Shown here: piece by piece, positions 15,479 through 23,388 of the stretch
How the letters are laid out: every line of letters starts with the position of its first letter
Position numbering within the stretch: the stretch's first letter is position 1
Assembly: GCA_964405325.1 (NCBI GenBank)
Contig: CAYONM010000009.1
Location: 1-38,924 of the forward strand
Length of the DNA stretch: 38,924 nt
DNA from: CAYONM01 sp964405325
GTDB lineage: Bacteria; Planctomycetota; UBA11346
Direction of reading: 5' to 3'
Translations under genes and position numbers: made by a program
The notes under the pieces: generated by a model
Database searches by the model: none
What the model was told of the DNA's origin: nothing
The model's input: only the letters and a program-made list of their open reading frames with translations

Positions 15479-16303
15479 TCAGACATCCATGCGACGGAAG
15501 TCGCTCAAGCTGATGCCCTTGGCCTTGGCGTATTGCTCCACCGTGTGGCCGTCTTCATTGTCGACCAGCATCTCCTGCTCCAGCAAGACCATTTCCTTGA
15601 AGAAACGACCCATCTTGCCCTCGACAATCTTGGGCCGGATGTTCTCAGGCTTCTTCTGGACATCGTCGGACTCGGCGATGATCGCCGTTTCCTTCTCCAC
15701 TACGTCAGCAGGCACGTCACTGCGATCAAAAGCCAAGGGAGCCGGGCTGGCAGCAGCGGCATGCATGGCAACATTGCGCAGGGTCGTGGCATCACCAGTC
15801 CCCGCAATCAGGGTACCAACGCGACCACTGTGGTTGTAGCCCACCACCACCTCGCCCTCGAGGCGAACCAGGGTATCAAAGCGCATGTTCTCACCCAACT
15901 GCTGGATCTTGGCGACCAGGTAATTGGCAGCTTTCTGACCGTTCACATCGACGGTATCCAGCGCCGCGATATCGCTGACGCCAGCAGCCAGAGCGGCTTC
16001 GGCCAACTCGGTCACAAAACCCTTGAAGACATCGTTGCCAGAAACGAAATCGGTCTCGCACAGCACCTTCACCATAACCGCAACGCCATCGCCGACGGCC
16101 AAGCCGATGCCACCGGAGTTGGTGTTCCGACCAGCCTTCTTCTGGGCCGTCGCCTCACCCGCCTTGCGCAGGACCTCGACGGCTTTTTCCATATCGCCGC
16201 CGGCTTCTTCCAGGGCCTTCTTGCATTTCATCATTGCGATACCGGTGGTCTCGCGCAGTTCCTTCACCATGGACGCGGTGATCGTCATCTGTGTCTCGCT
16301 CAT
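15479..16303 (-). CDS. tsf: Elongation factor Ts
   Basis: The guanine-nucleotide exchange factor for EF-Tu. The N-terminal UBA-like domain reads MVKELRETTGIAMMKCKKAL (family motif LR..TG..M..CK.AL), followed by an AAQKKAGR-type linker (ATAQKKAGRNTNSGG) and the core with CETDFVSGNDVFKGF, the TDFV segment that contacts EF-Tu. Length (274) is normal. It lies 111 bp downstream of rpsB in the standard order. The start ATG at 16303 lacks a good Shine-Dalgarno, and an internal ATG at 16288 is possible. Confidence 0.97.
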   Translation of the reverse strand: MSETQMTITASMVKELRETTGIAMMKCKKALEEAGGDMEKAVEVLRKAGEATAQKKAGRNTNSGGIGLAVGDGVAVMVKVLCETDFVSGNDVFKGFVTELAEAALAAGVSDIAALDTVDVNGQKAANYLVAKIQQLGENMRFDTLVRLEGEVVVGYNHSGRVGTLIAGTGDATTLRNVAMHAAAASPAPLAFDRSDVPADVVEKETAIIAESDDVQKKPENIRPKIVEGKMGRFFKEMVLLEQEMLVDNEDGHTVEQYAKAKGISLSDFRRMDV

Positions 16304-16383
16304 TGATTAGGGGATATTGGAAATGAAACGGCCGGTGCCGTCCCGCAGGCGCACAACCTGCCACGACAAACCGGGCGCCGGTA

Positions 16384-16403
16384 GCGCGGGCTCGCACCCG
16401 CGC
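16384..16403 (-). promoter_or_regulatory. rpsB-tsf intercistronic hairpin
   Basis: GCGCGGG (16384-16390) and CCCGCGC (16397-16403) form a perfect 7-bp GC stem with a 6-base loop, 11 bases past the rpsB stop. It has no U-run, so it is more likely a processing or partial-attenuation element than a terminator. Confidence 0.45.
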
Positions 16404-16414
16404 CAGAAGCCTGA

Positions 16415-17200
16415 CTACTCGCCCTTGCTCGAATCGGCAGTAGCTGCTTCCGGTTTGCCGGCCTCGTCCGCCTTGCCGGCCTCGTCCGCCTTGGCGTCCT
16501 TGGCCACTTCCTGCACCTGGGCGCTGCGGCCATGACGATAACCATCGGCCAGCACCTTGATGATGGCATGGATGCTCCGGATGCCGTCGTCGTTGCCAGG
16601 GATGGGCAGATTGACCACATCGGGATCACAGTCGGTATCGACCAGGGCGATGACGGGAATATTCAGGCGCCGGGCCTCGCGCACCGCCGTCGCTTCCTTG
16701 ACCGGATCGATCACGATCATGGCCTCGGGCAGCTTGGCCATGTTGCGCACACCCTCGAGGTTGCGCAGGATACGACGACGTTCGCGCATCAGGCGGGCCT
16801 GGGCCTTCTTGCTTTCACGACCATAGGCGGCGCTGGCCATCTCATCTTCGATACGGTCCAGACGACGGATGGACGAGCGGATGGTATCGATGTTGGTCAT
16901 AGTGCCGCCAAGCCAACGCTCGACGCAGTAGGGCTGACCCAGGGCATTGGCAGTCTCGCGGACAATGTCCTTGGCCTGCCGCTTGGTGCCGATCCACAAC
17001 ACGGCCTTGTTCTTCTTGGCCAACTCGGCCATGTAATAGTAGGCGTTAATCAGGGACTTCGCCGTCTCTTTGAGATCGATGATATAGACGCCGTTGCGCT
17101 TGGCGAAGATGTAGGGCTTCATGCGCGGGTGCCACAGGCTGGTCTTGGTGCCGTAATGCACGCCCGCTTCAACGAGCTCTTTGATCGTCACGATGGCCAT
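16415..17200 (-). CDS. rpsB: 30S ribosomal protein S2
   Basis: S2 of the small ribosomal subunit, 261 residues. Motifs are LVEAGVHYGTKTSLWHPRMK, YIIDLKETAKSLINAYYYMA, ERWLGGTMTN and IDTDCDPD-like VDTDCDPDVVNLPIPGNDDG. The C-terminal tail past residue ~225 is a charged Ala/Asp/Glu/Lys extension that contains a KADEAG unit duplicated by an 18-bp tandem repeat (16455-16490). AAAGGACGG precedes the ATG. It is the first gene of the rpsB-tsf operon. Confidence 0.97.
   Translation of the reverse strand: MAIVTIKELVEAGVHYGTKTSLWHPRMKPYIFAKRNGVYIIDLKETAKSLINAYYYMAELAKKNKAVLWIGTKRQAKDIVRETANALGQPYCVERWLGGTMTNIDTIRSSIRRLDRIEDEMASAAYGRESKKAQARLMRERRRILRNLEGVRNMAKLPEAMIVIDPVKEATAVREARRLNIPVIALVDTDCDPDVVNLPIPGNDDGIRSIHAIIKVLADGYRHGRSAQVQEVAKDAKADEAGKADEAGKPEAATADSSKGE
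16455..16493 (-). repeat. 18-bp tandem repeat in the rpsB tail
   Basis: Two exact copies of an 18-base unit (16455-16472 and 16473-16490) plus three bases encode KADEAG twice. It keeps the frame and only lengthens the disordered S2 tail. Confidence 0.85.
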
Positions 17201-17239
17201 AGGGCCGTCCTTTCCCCCCTTGCTCCCTCTGCACGGGTA

Positions 17240-17290
17240 GCCGGGGTGGGACCGCGGTTTGGTGAGTGCTGTGCTGGCGGAACCGCGATC
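17240..17290 (-). promoter_or_regulatory. rpsB leader hairpin
   Basis: In the ~150-nt rpsB leader, CGCGGTT and AACCGCG (within TCGCGGTTCC ... AAACCGCGG on the minus strand) can form a 7-bp stem around a ~20-base loop. Leaders of rpsB are often autoregulated by S2, so this may be a regulatory structure, but I did not recognise the known consensus. Confidence 0.3.
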
Positions 17291-17347
17291 CCAGCTTTTG
17301 TCCGGAACCAGCCACAGCCCGCTCGACGCCCGTCGAGAAGGCGAAGC

Positions 17348-17375
17348 AAAATAGAAAGCAGAACTTCCAGGTCAA
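17348..17375 (-). promoter_or_regulatory. Candidate rpsB-tsf promoter
   Basis: On the minus strand, TTGACC (17375-17370) is followed after 16 bases by TATTTT (17353-17348), close to the sigma-70 consensus. The -35 box overlaps the stop codon of the upstream MarR gene. Position and fit are good; it is untested. Confidence 0.5.
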
Positions 17376-17845
17376 GGCACGGTATCGTCGTGCAGCGCTG
17401 CCGTCAGCCGCTGCAAACGCCGGGCCAAATCCGCATGGCCATCACCGCAGGCTTCGCGCAAACGCGACTCCACCCGAATCAGCAGCTGACGGCACGGCTC
17501 TTCCAGCGCTCGCCCCTCATCGGTCAACAGGATACGGATACGGCGGCGATCGGCCCGACTACGGCGACGATGCACCAGGCCCTTGCCCTGCATGGCCTTC
17601 AACAAGTTGGTGACGGTGGTCTTGTCGAGGCCGACCCGTTGCACGATGTCTGAAATGGTGCAGCCGTTATGCTCGAATAGATGATACAGCAATGGCCCCA
17701 TGCCAGGGGTCAGCACATCGGCCAGTCCCGCTGCCTGCAGCGCGTGGTCGATCAGCGCTCGCACCGCCACTTGAGCCCGGCTCACCTGGAACCCCAGCAG
17801 CTGATGAAGCCGGTCCTCAGACATTTCCGTTGGGTCCACAACCAT
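17372..17845 (-). CDS. MarR-family transcriptional regulator
   Basis: A winged helix-turn-helix repressor of about 157 residues. GCTISDIVQRVGLDKTTVTN is the DNA-reading helix-turn-helix and RADRRRIRILLTDEGRAL is the wing with its conserved D-x-R and LT..G motifs. The first ATG is at 17845; an ATG at 17824 and a TTG at 17863 are alternatives, and none has a strong Shine-Dalgarno. It is divergent from pfaD across ~150 bp that contain a perfect palindrome, so it is a likely autoregulated regulator of the synthase cluster. That link is inferred from position. Confidence 0.88.
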   Translation of the reverse strand: MVVDPTEMSEDRLHQLLGFQVSRAQVAVRALIDHALQAAGLADVLTPGMGPLLYHLFEHNGCTISDIVQRVGLDKTTVTNLLKAMQGKGLVHRRRSRADRRRIRILLTDEGRALEEPCRQLLIRVESRLREACGDGHADLARRLQRLTAALHDDTVP

Positions 17846-17906
17846 TGCGCCAATATCTAGCAAAGCCCGTGTTCAACGCAAGCCAGGGTCAAAAACCTCA
17901 GCGCCG

Positions 17907-17919
17907 CATGATTATCATG
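17907..17919. promoter_or_regulatory. Palindromic operator candidate between marR-type gene and pfaD
   Basis: CATGAT-T-ATCATG is a perfect 6+1+6 palindrome in the divergent intergenic region, of the size and AT content of MarR-type operators. It is the only such palindrome I saw in the gap. Confidence 0.45.
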
Positions 17920-17995
17920 AAACCGTCAACTTGGGCACCATACCGAGATTGACCACTGTCCGGCAGCACCAGCATGACGACCCGGAGGAGGTGCC

Positions 17996-19504
17996 GTGCC
18001 AAGCGCCACCAGCAACGATCTTCTGGCCGACATCACCCAGCCACTCCTGGCCGAGCAGGGCGAGCTGTGCCCAGGCCAAGGCCAGGTCCAGGTGCCGGCC
18101 ATCGACCCCGCCGGATTTGGCGGCGGCGGCTTCATCCGCGCCCATGGCCTGCGCTACCCCTACATGGCTGGAGCCATGGCCAACGGCATCGCCTCGACCG
18201 CCCTGGCCGCTGCCCTCGGCAAGGCGGGCATGCTCGGCTCCTATGGCGCCGGTGGCCAAGGCCTGGCAGATATTCGCCAGGCCGTTGCCGAACTGCGCCA
18301 ATCAGGGAATCCCTTTGCCGTCAACCTGATTCACTCGCCACATGAGCCACGTCATGAAGAAGCCGTGGTCGACCTGCTGCTGGAGCACCAGGTCTCACGA
18401 GTGGAGGCCTCGGCCTATTTGGATCTGACTCCAGCAGTGGTCCGGTACCGACTGCATGGCCTACAAGCCGGCACGAATGGCGAAGCCGTCGGCACGAATC
18501 GCATTATCGCCAAGGCCTCCCGGGTCGAGGTCGCTCGTCGCTGGCTGAACCCGCCACCGCGACGCCTGGTCCAACCGTTGGTGGACAGCGGGGCGATCAC
18601 CGCTGAACAAGCGCAACTGGCCGAACGTCTGCCCATGGCCGACGACCTGACCGCCGAGGCCGACTCCGGTGGCCACACCGACAAACAGGCCTTCATCAGC
18701 CTGTTGCCCACCTTCCTCAGTCTGGCCGAGCGCATCCGCGCCGAGCATGGCTGGGCGCAGCCCACCCGCATCGGCGCCGCTGGCGGCATGGCTACCCCTG
18801 CCGCCATTGCAGCCGCTTTTGCCATGGGTGCGGCCTATGTGGTGACCGGCTCCATCAATCAGGCCTGCCTGGAATCCGGCTCCTGCGAACGGGTCCGCCA
18901 ACTGCTGGCCGAGGTGGACCAGGCCGATGTCTGCATGGCCCCGGCCGCAGACATGTTCGAGCTGGGTGTCAAACTACAGGTGATCAAACGCGGTACCATG
19001 TTCCCCATGCGGGCACAGAAACTGTACGACCTGTACCAGGGCTACGGCAGTTGGGACGCCATCCCCGCTGCCGAACGAGCCAAGGTCGAAAAAAAAATCT
19101 TCCGCCGCAATTACACCGAGATCTGGCGCGACACCCTGGCCTTCTGGCAGCAACGCGAGCCGGCGCAGGCGGCCAAGGCACAGCAGGATCCCAAGCGGCA
19201 ACTGGCCCTGTGCTGCCGCTGGTACCTGGGCCTAAGCTCCATCTGGGCCAATCGCGGCGTGCCCGAGCGGGCACTGGACTACCAGATCTGGGCCGGGCCG
19301 GCCATGGGCGCCTTCAACGAATGGACCCGCGACAGCTTCCTGGCCGACCCGGCACAGCGGCGGGCCGCCGTTGTAGCCCGAAACCTGCTCTACGGCGCCG
19401 CCGTGCAGACCCGCTTGAGCATGCTGCGCAGCCAGGGCATAGATCCCGGCGCCATTGCCATTCGGCCACGACTCGATGACGAACTGCAGAGGTTTTTTGC
19501 ATGA
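17996..19504 (+). CDS. pfaD: PfaD-like trans-acting enoyl reductase of a PUFA-type synthase
   Basis: An FMN-dependent TIM-barrel protein of the nitronate monooxygenase-like group that acts as a trans enoyl reductase for polyunsaturated fatty acid synthases. Motifs include YPYMAGAMANGIASTALAAA, GMLGSYGAGGQG, NLIHSPHEPRHEEAVVDLLL, RIGAAGGMATPAAIAAAFAM followed by GAAYVVTGSINQA, and RRNYTEIWRDTLAFW near the C-terminus, all typical of PfaD. It starts at a GTG preceded by GGAGGAGG. Length 502 is normal. Its TGA overlaps the ATG of the next gene (ATGA), so the two are translationally coupled and probably made in step. Confidence 0.93.
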   Translation: MPSATSNDLLADITQPLLAEQGELCPGQGQVQVPAIDPAGFGGGGFIRAHGLRYPYMAGAMANGIASTALAAALGKAGMLGSYGAGGQGLADIRQAVAELRQSGNPFAVNLIHSPHEPRHEEAVVDLLLEHQVSRVEASAYLDLTPAVVRYRLHGLQAGTNGEAVGTNRIIAKASRVEVARRWLNPPPRRLVQPLVDSGAITAEQAQLAERLPMADDLTAEADSGGHTDKQAFISLLPTFLSLAERIRAEHGWAQPTRIGAAGGMATPAAIAAAFAMGAAYVVTGSINQACLESGSCERVRQLLAEVDQADVCMAPAADMFELGVKLQVIKRGTMFPMRAQKLYDLYQGYGSWDAIPAAERAKVEKKIFRRNYTEIWRDTLAFWQQREPAQAAKAQQDPKRQLALCCRWYLGLSSIWANRGVPERALDYQIWAGPAMGAFNEWTRDSFLADPAQRRAAVVARNLLYGAAVQTRLSMLRSQGIDPGAIAIRPRLDDELQRFFA

Positions 19505-22500
19505 GCAACGACCCCATCGCCATCGTCGGCCTGGCCGCGGCCTTTCCCGATGCCCCGGACCTGGACAGTTATTGGCGGCTGATCACCGGTGCCCAGGATG
19601 CCATCCGCAACATCCCGGACAGCCACTGGAATACACAGCAGCTCTACCATCCCGATCCCGAACATCCAGACACCAGCTACAGTAAACGCGGTGGCTTCCT
19701 GCCGGGCATCGCTTTCGATCCTATCGAATGGGGCATCAGTCCCAACAACCTGCCGCACATCGATACCACCCAGCTCCTGGCGCTGGTGCTGGCGAAACAG
19801 GCCCTGATCGATGCCGGCTACGCCCACAAACCCAACGCCGACACCGGCCGCGCCTTCGACCGTCGCCGCTGCAGCGTGCTGCTGGGCGTCACCGGGCCGC
19901 AGGAGATGGTCGTCCCCCTGGGCGCGCGTCTCGGCCATGACAAATGGCGTGCCGCCTGCCGGCAAGCGGGCTTGGACGAGCCCCTGACCGAAGACATCGT
20001 CCGCCGCATCGGCGAACAGTACGTGCCCTGGCAGGAGAACAGCTTTCCCGGCCTGCTGGGCAACGTGGTCGCCGGTCGCGTCGCCAACAAACTGGACCTG
20101 GGCGGCAGCAATTGCGTGATCGACGCCGCCTGCGCCAGCAGTTTCTCGGCCCTGCACCTGGCCTGCCTGGAACTGCAAGTTGGACGCGCTGACTACGTGC
20201 TTTCCGGCGGCTGCGACACCTTCAACGACATCTTCATGTACACCTGTTTCAGCAAGACACCGGCCCTGTCCAAGCGTGGCGACACCCGGCCGCTGTCCGA
20301 TGAAGCCGATGGCATGCTGTTGGGTGAGGGACTGGGCCTGGTGGTGCTGAAGCGGCTGGCCGACGCCGAGCGCGATGGCGACCGCATCTACTGCACGCTC
20401 AACGGCATCGGCACCTCTTCCGACGGCGCCGGCCTGGCGGTATACGCCCCCTCTGGCGAGGGCCAACGGCGCTGCCTGCGCGATGCCTACCAGCAAGCCA
20501 ATGTCACGCCGCGCCAGATCGGACTCTACGAGGCCCACGGCACTGGCACACCCGTTGGCGATGCCACCGAAATAAACGCCCTATGCGAGGTCTATCGCGA
20601 CGATCAGGCTGAGGGTAGCTGGTGCGCAGTCGGCTCGGTGAAGAGCCAGATCGGCCACACCAAGGCCGCGGCCGGCATTGCTGGTCTGATCAAGGTCGCC
20701 CTGGGCCTGCATTACCGCAGTCTACCGCCCACAGCCAAAGTCGAGCGCCCTGCCAAGGGCCTGGCCCCCGGCGATGCACCAGTCTACGTCAATACCCGAC
20801 ATCGACCCTGGGTCAGCCAGCAACAGCGACTGGCGGCAGTATCCGCCTTCGGCTTTGGCGGCAGCAACTACCACTGTGTGCTGGCGGAATACGGTCAGGA
20901 TCAAGTGGTGGACTGGCGTAGCGAAATCGCGCTGCTGCCACTGAGCGCCGATGACCACGCTGGACTCGGCCGCGAGCTGGACCGAGTTGCCGCGGCTGCC
21001 GCTGACTGGTCGGCCTTGCGCCAACTCGGTCAGAATGTGGCCACCGCTGCCACTGGACCGGAACGGCTGTGCCTGGTCCTGACGCGCGATCAAAATCCCC
21101 AGCCCACCATCCAAGCCGCCCGGCTGCTGCTCACGCAGCCAACCGGCGCCAAAAATGGCGCCTACCGTGGCCAGGGCGAAGCCGCTGGCGGGATCGCCCT
21201 GCTGTTCCCTGGCCAGGGCTCGCAGCGGGTCGACATGCTGCGGGACCTCAGCTGCCGTTTCCCGGAACTGCGCCAGACCCTGGCCCGAGCCCAGGCGGTG
21301 ACCGGTCTGCCACTGGCGCAGCTGGTGTACCCGATCCCGAAATTCGACCCCGCCGACCAGCAAGCCGATGAGGCGGCCCTGCGCCAAACCGAACACGCAC
21401 AACCGGCCCTGGCCGCTGCGAATCTGGGCAGCTACCGCCTGCTGCAACGCTTCGGACTGCAGGCCCAGGCTGCGGCCGGACACAGCTTTGGCGAGCTCTG
21501 CGCCCTGGCCGCCGCCGGCCGCCTGCGTGAGGATGAACTCTACCGACTGGCCAGTAAGCGCGGCCAGTTGATGGCCGCCGGCGATGGCGGTCGCGGCGGC
21601 ATGACCGCCTGCCGGGAAACGCCCGAAAAACTGCAGCAACTGATCGACCAGCACGGCCTGGAACTGGTGCTGGCCAACGACAACGCACCCGGACAGACCG
21701 TCGTAGCGGGCATCCGCAGTGACCTGGAGCGCTTGGACGCCCTGCTCCCCGGTAGTTGCACCCGCCTGGCCGTTTCGGCCGCCTTCCACTCACCACTCAT
21801 GGCCGCGGCCGACGAACCTTTCCGGACGGAATTGGAACAGGCCAGCATCAATCCCGGTGATTTTCCGGTCTACAGCACCGTCGACGCCGCGCCCCACAAC
21901 GACAAGCCAACGAGTGTTCGCGACCAGCTGGCCCAGCAGCTGACGGCACCGGTACGCTGGCAAGATGACATCCGCGCCCTGTACCAGGCCGGCTGTCGCT
22001 GCTTTGTCGAGGTTGGCCCCGGCACCGTGCTCAGCGCCCTGACCAAGCGGATCTTGGCCGACTCGAACGACATCATTGTTGTCAGTCTCGAAGCCAGCCG
22101 CGGCCGCGTATCGGGTCTGCTGGACCTGGCGCAAGTCCTCGCGCAACTCTGGGCCGCAGGTCAGCAGCTTGACCTACGCGCCTGGGATGCCGGCTACGAT
22201 TCGCAGCGCGATCCCGGCGCAAGCAAACCCGGCAAACTGGCGATCACGCTCTGCGGCGCCAATGCCTATACCCCACCCGAACCGCGACCACCGCTGCCGC
22301 GACCGGAGCCGCCACCGGCACCACCGCTGCCGCAGCCGACCGCAGCCCCTCCATCCACGCCACCTGCTCCCAACGAGGACGACATGGCCAATCAGACCGC
22401 CCTGCTCATCACCCAGAACGCCATCAACACTCTGCAGAACCTGCAGGATCAGACTGCCAATCTGCACCGGCAATATCTGGAAAACCAGGAGCGCATGCAG

Positions 22501-23355
22501 CAGGCCATCCAGCAACTGATCTGGCAACAACAGATGCTGAGCCAGGGCGGCGTGGCCCCAGCCATGCCCATGCCGAGTGCCCCCGCTGCGGTGCCGACAC
22601 CACCAACCCCGATGCCCCCGCCAACGCCGACGCCGACGCCGACGCCGACGCCAGTCGCAACGGCTCCGGCAGCACCGGTCGCTCCAGTTCCAGCGCCGAT
22701 GCCAGCCGCAGCGGCACCAACGATCGCCCCAGCACCAGCTGCACCAGTACCAGACCAACAGGCCATCGAAGCCGCTGCCCAGGCCGCCGCTACCGCCGCC
22801 CGGTCCGCCGCCGCCAGCCACGTCCGGCCCAGTCCAACTTCGGCCACCCCGGTTCAACAGGCCCTGCTGGATGCGGTGGCCGAGAAGACCGGCTACCCGG
22901 TCGACATGCTGGAAAACGGCATGAACCTGGAAACCGATCTCGGCATCGATTCCATCAAGCGGGTGGAAATCCTCTCTCTGCTGCAGGAGCGCCTGCCGGA
23001 ATTGCCGCCAGTGCAGCCCGACGACATGGCCCGACTGCAGACCCTGGGCGATATCATCGACTACCTGCAAGCTGGCGACACCGCCCCAGCCACGGCGGCA
23101 AGCACCAACGGCAATACCAACCTGGCGGCCGCACTGCTGAGCGCCGTGGCCGAGAAGACCGGCTACCCGGTCGACATGCTGGAAAACGGCATGAACCTGG
23201 AAACCGATCTCGGCATCGATTCCATCAAGCGGGTGGAAATCCTCTCCCTGCTGCAGGAGCGCCTGCCAGAATTGCCGCCGGTGCAGCCCGACGACATGGC
23301 CCGCCTGCAGACCCTGGGCGATATCATCGACTACCTGCTGTCCCCAAAAGCCTGA
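19501..23355 (+). CDS. pfaA: PUFA-type polyketide synthase, KS-AT-ACP-ACP (PfaA-like, zero-frame product)
   Basis: An iterative type I synthase subunit, 1284 residues. The ketosynthase (1-~450) has the Cys in DAACASSFSA and the two His in EAHGTGT and GHTKAAAG. The acyltransferase (~560-870) has LFPGQGSQ and GHSFGE. A Gln-rich probable coiled coil follows (~960-1015), then a Pro/Ala linker with a TP repeat (~1030-1100). Two acyl carrier domains follow, each with LGIDSIKRVEIL, where the Ser takes phosphopantetheine. Known PfaA proteins continue in the same chain into KR; here the frame stops after ACP2 at SPKA-stop. A slippery heptamer and stem-loop at that point suggest that a fraction of ribosomes shift -1 into the next frame. 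Confidence 0.95.
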   Translation: MSNDPIAIVGLAAAFPDAPDLDSYWRLITGAQDAIRNIPDSHWNTQQLYHPDPEHPDTSYSKRGGFLPGIAFDPIEWGISPNNLPHIDTTQLLALVLAKQALIDAGYAHKPNADTGRAFDRRRCSVLLGVTGPQEMVVPLGARLGHDKWRAACRQAGLDEPLTEDIVRRIGEQYVPWQENSFPGLLGNVVAGRVANKLDLGGSNCVIDAACASSFSALHLACLELQVGRADYVLSGGCDTFNDIFMYTCFSKTPALSKRGDTRPLSDEADGMLLGEGLGLVVLKRLADAERDGDRIYCTLNGIGTSSDGAGLAVYAPSGEGQRRCLRDAYQQANVTPRQIGLYEAHGTGTPVGDATEINALCEVYRDDQAEGSWCAVGSVKSQIGHTKAAAGIAGLIKVALGLHYRSLPPTAKVERPAKGLAPGDAPVYVNTRHRPWVSQQQRLAAVSAFGFGGSNYHCVLAEYGQDQVVDWRSEIALLPLSADDHAGLGRELDRVAAAAADWSALRQLGQNVATAATGPERLCLVLTRDQNPQPTIQAARLLLTQPTGAKNGAYRGQGEAAGGIALLFPGQGSQRVDMLRDLSCRFPELRQTLARAQAVTGLPLAQLVYPIPKFDPADQQADEAALRQTEHAQPALAAANLGSYRLLQRFGLQAQAAAGHSFGELCALAAAGRLREDELYRLASKRGQLMAAGDGGRGGMTACRETPEKLQQLIDQHGLELVLANDNAPGQTVVAGIRSDLERLDALLPGSCTRLAVSAAFHSPLMAAADEPFRTELEQASINPGDFPVYSTVDAAPHNDKPTSVRDQLAQQLTAPVRWQDDIRALYQAGCRCFVEVGPGTVLSALTKRILADSNDIIVVSLEASRGRVSGLLDLAQVLAQLWAAGQQLDLRAWDAGYDSQRDPGASKPGKLAITLCGANAYTPPEPRPPLPRPEPPPAPPLPQPTAAPPSTPPAPNEDDMANQTALLITQNAINTLQNLQDQTANLHRQYLENQERMQQAIQQLIWQQQMLSQGGVAPAMPMPSAPAAVPTPPTPMPPPTPTPTPTPTPVATAPAAPVAPVPAPMPAAAAPTIAPAPAAPVPDQQAIEAAAQAAATAARSAAASHVRPSPTSATPVQQALLDAVAEKTGYPVDMLENGMNLETDLGIDSIKRVEILSLLQERLPELPPVQPDDMARLQTLGDIIDYLQAGDTAPATAASTNGNTNLAAALLSAVAEKTGYPVDMLENGMNLETDLGIDSIKRVEILSLLQERLPELPPVQPDDMARLQTLGDIIDYLLSPKA
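22626..22652 (+). repeat. Hexanucleotide microsatellite in pfaA linker
   Basis: A run of GCCGAC units encodes the Thr-Pro repeat of the linker between AT and ACP1. The 6-bp period keeps the frame, so length changes would alter linker length only. Confidence 0.8.
22876..23338 (+). repeat. Near-identical tandem ACP-coding repeat
   Basis: The 193-bp segments 22876-23068 and 23146-23338 are offset by 270 bp (90 residues) and differ at only four positions, all synonymous third bases. The spacer between them is unrelated to either. This points to recent duplication or ongoing gene conversion of the carrier domain. Confidence 0.9.
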
Positions 23356-23388
23356 CGCCGTCATCCCGCCCCGACGACGATGACGGCG
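23343..23388 (+). promoter_or_regulatory. Candidate programmed -1 ribosomal frameshift signal
   Basis: CCCAAAA (23343-23349) is in X XXY YYZ register with the pfaA frame (codons TCC CCA AAA). A 6-nt spacer that contains the pfaA TGA follows. Then CGCCGTCAT (23356-23364) pairs perfectly with ATGACGGCG (23380-23388), a 9-bp stem with a 15-base loop. A -1 slip reads AGC CTG ACG and stays open to the KR-DH stop at 25535. Slippery site, spacer and stem match the standard -1 frameshift layout. Confidence 0.7.
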
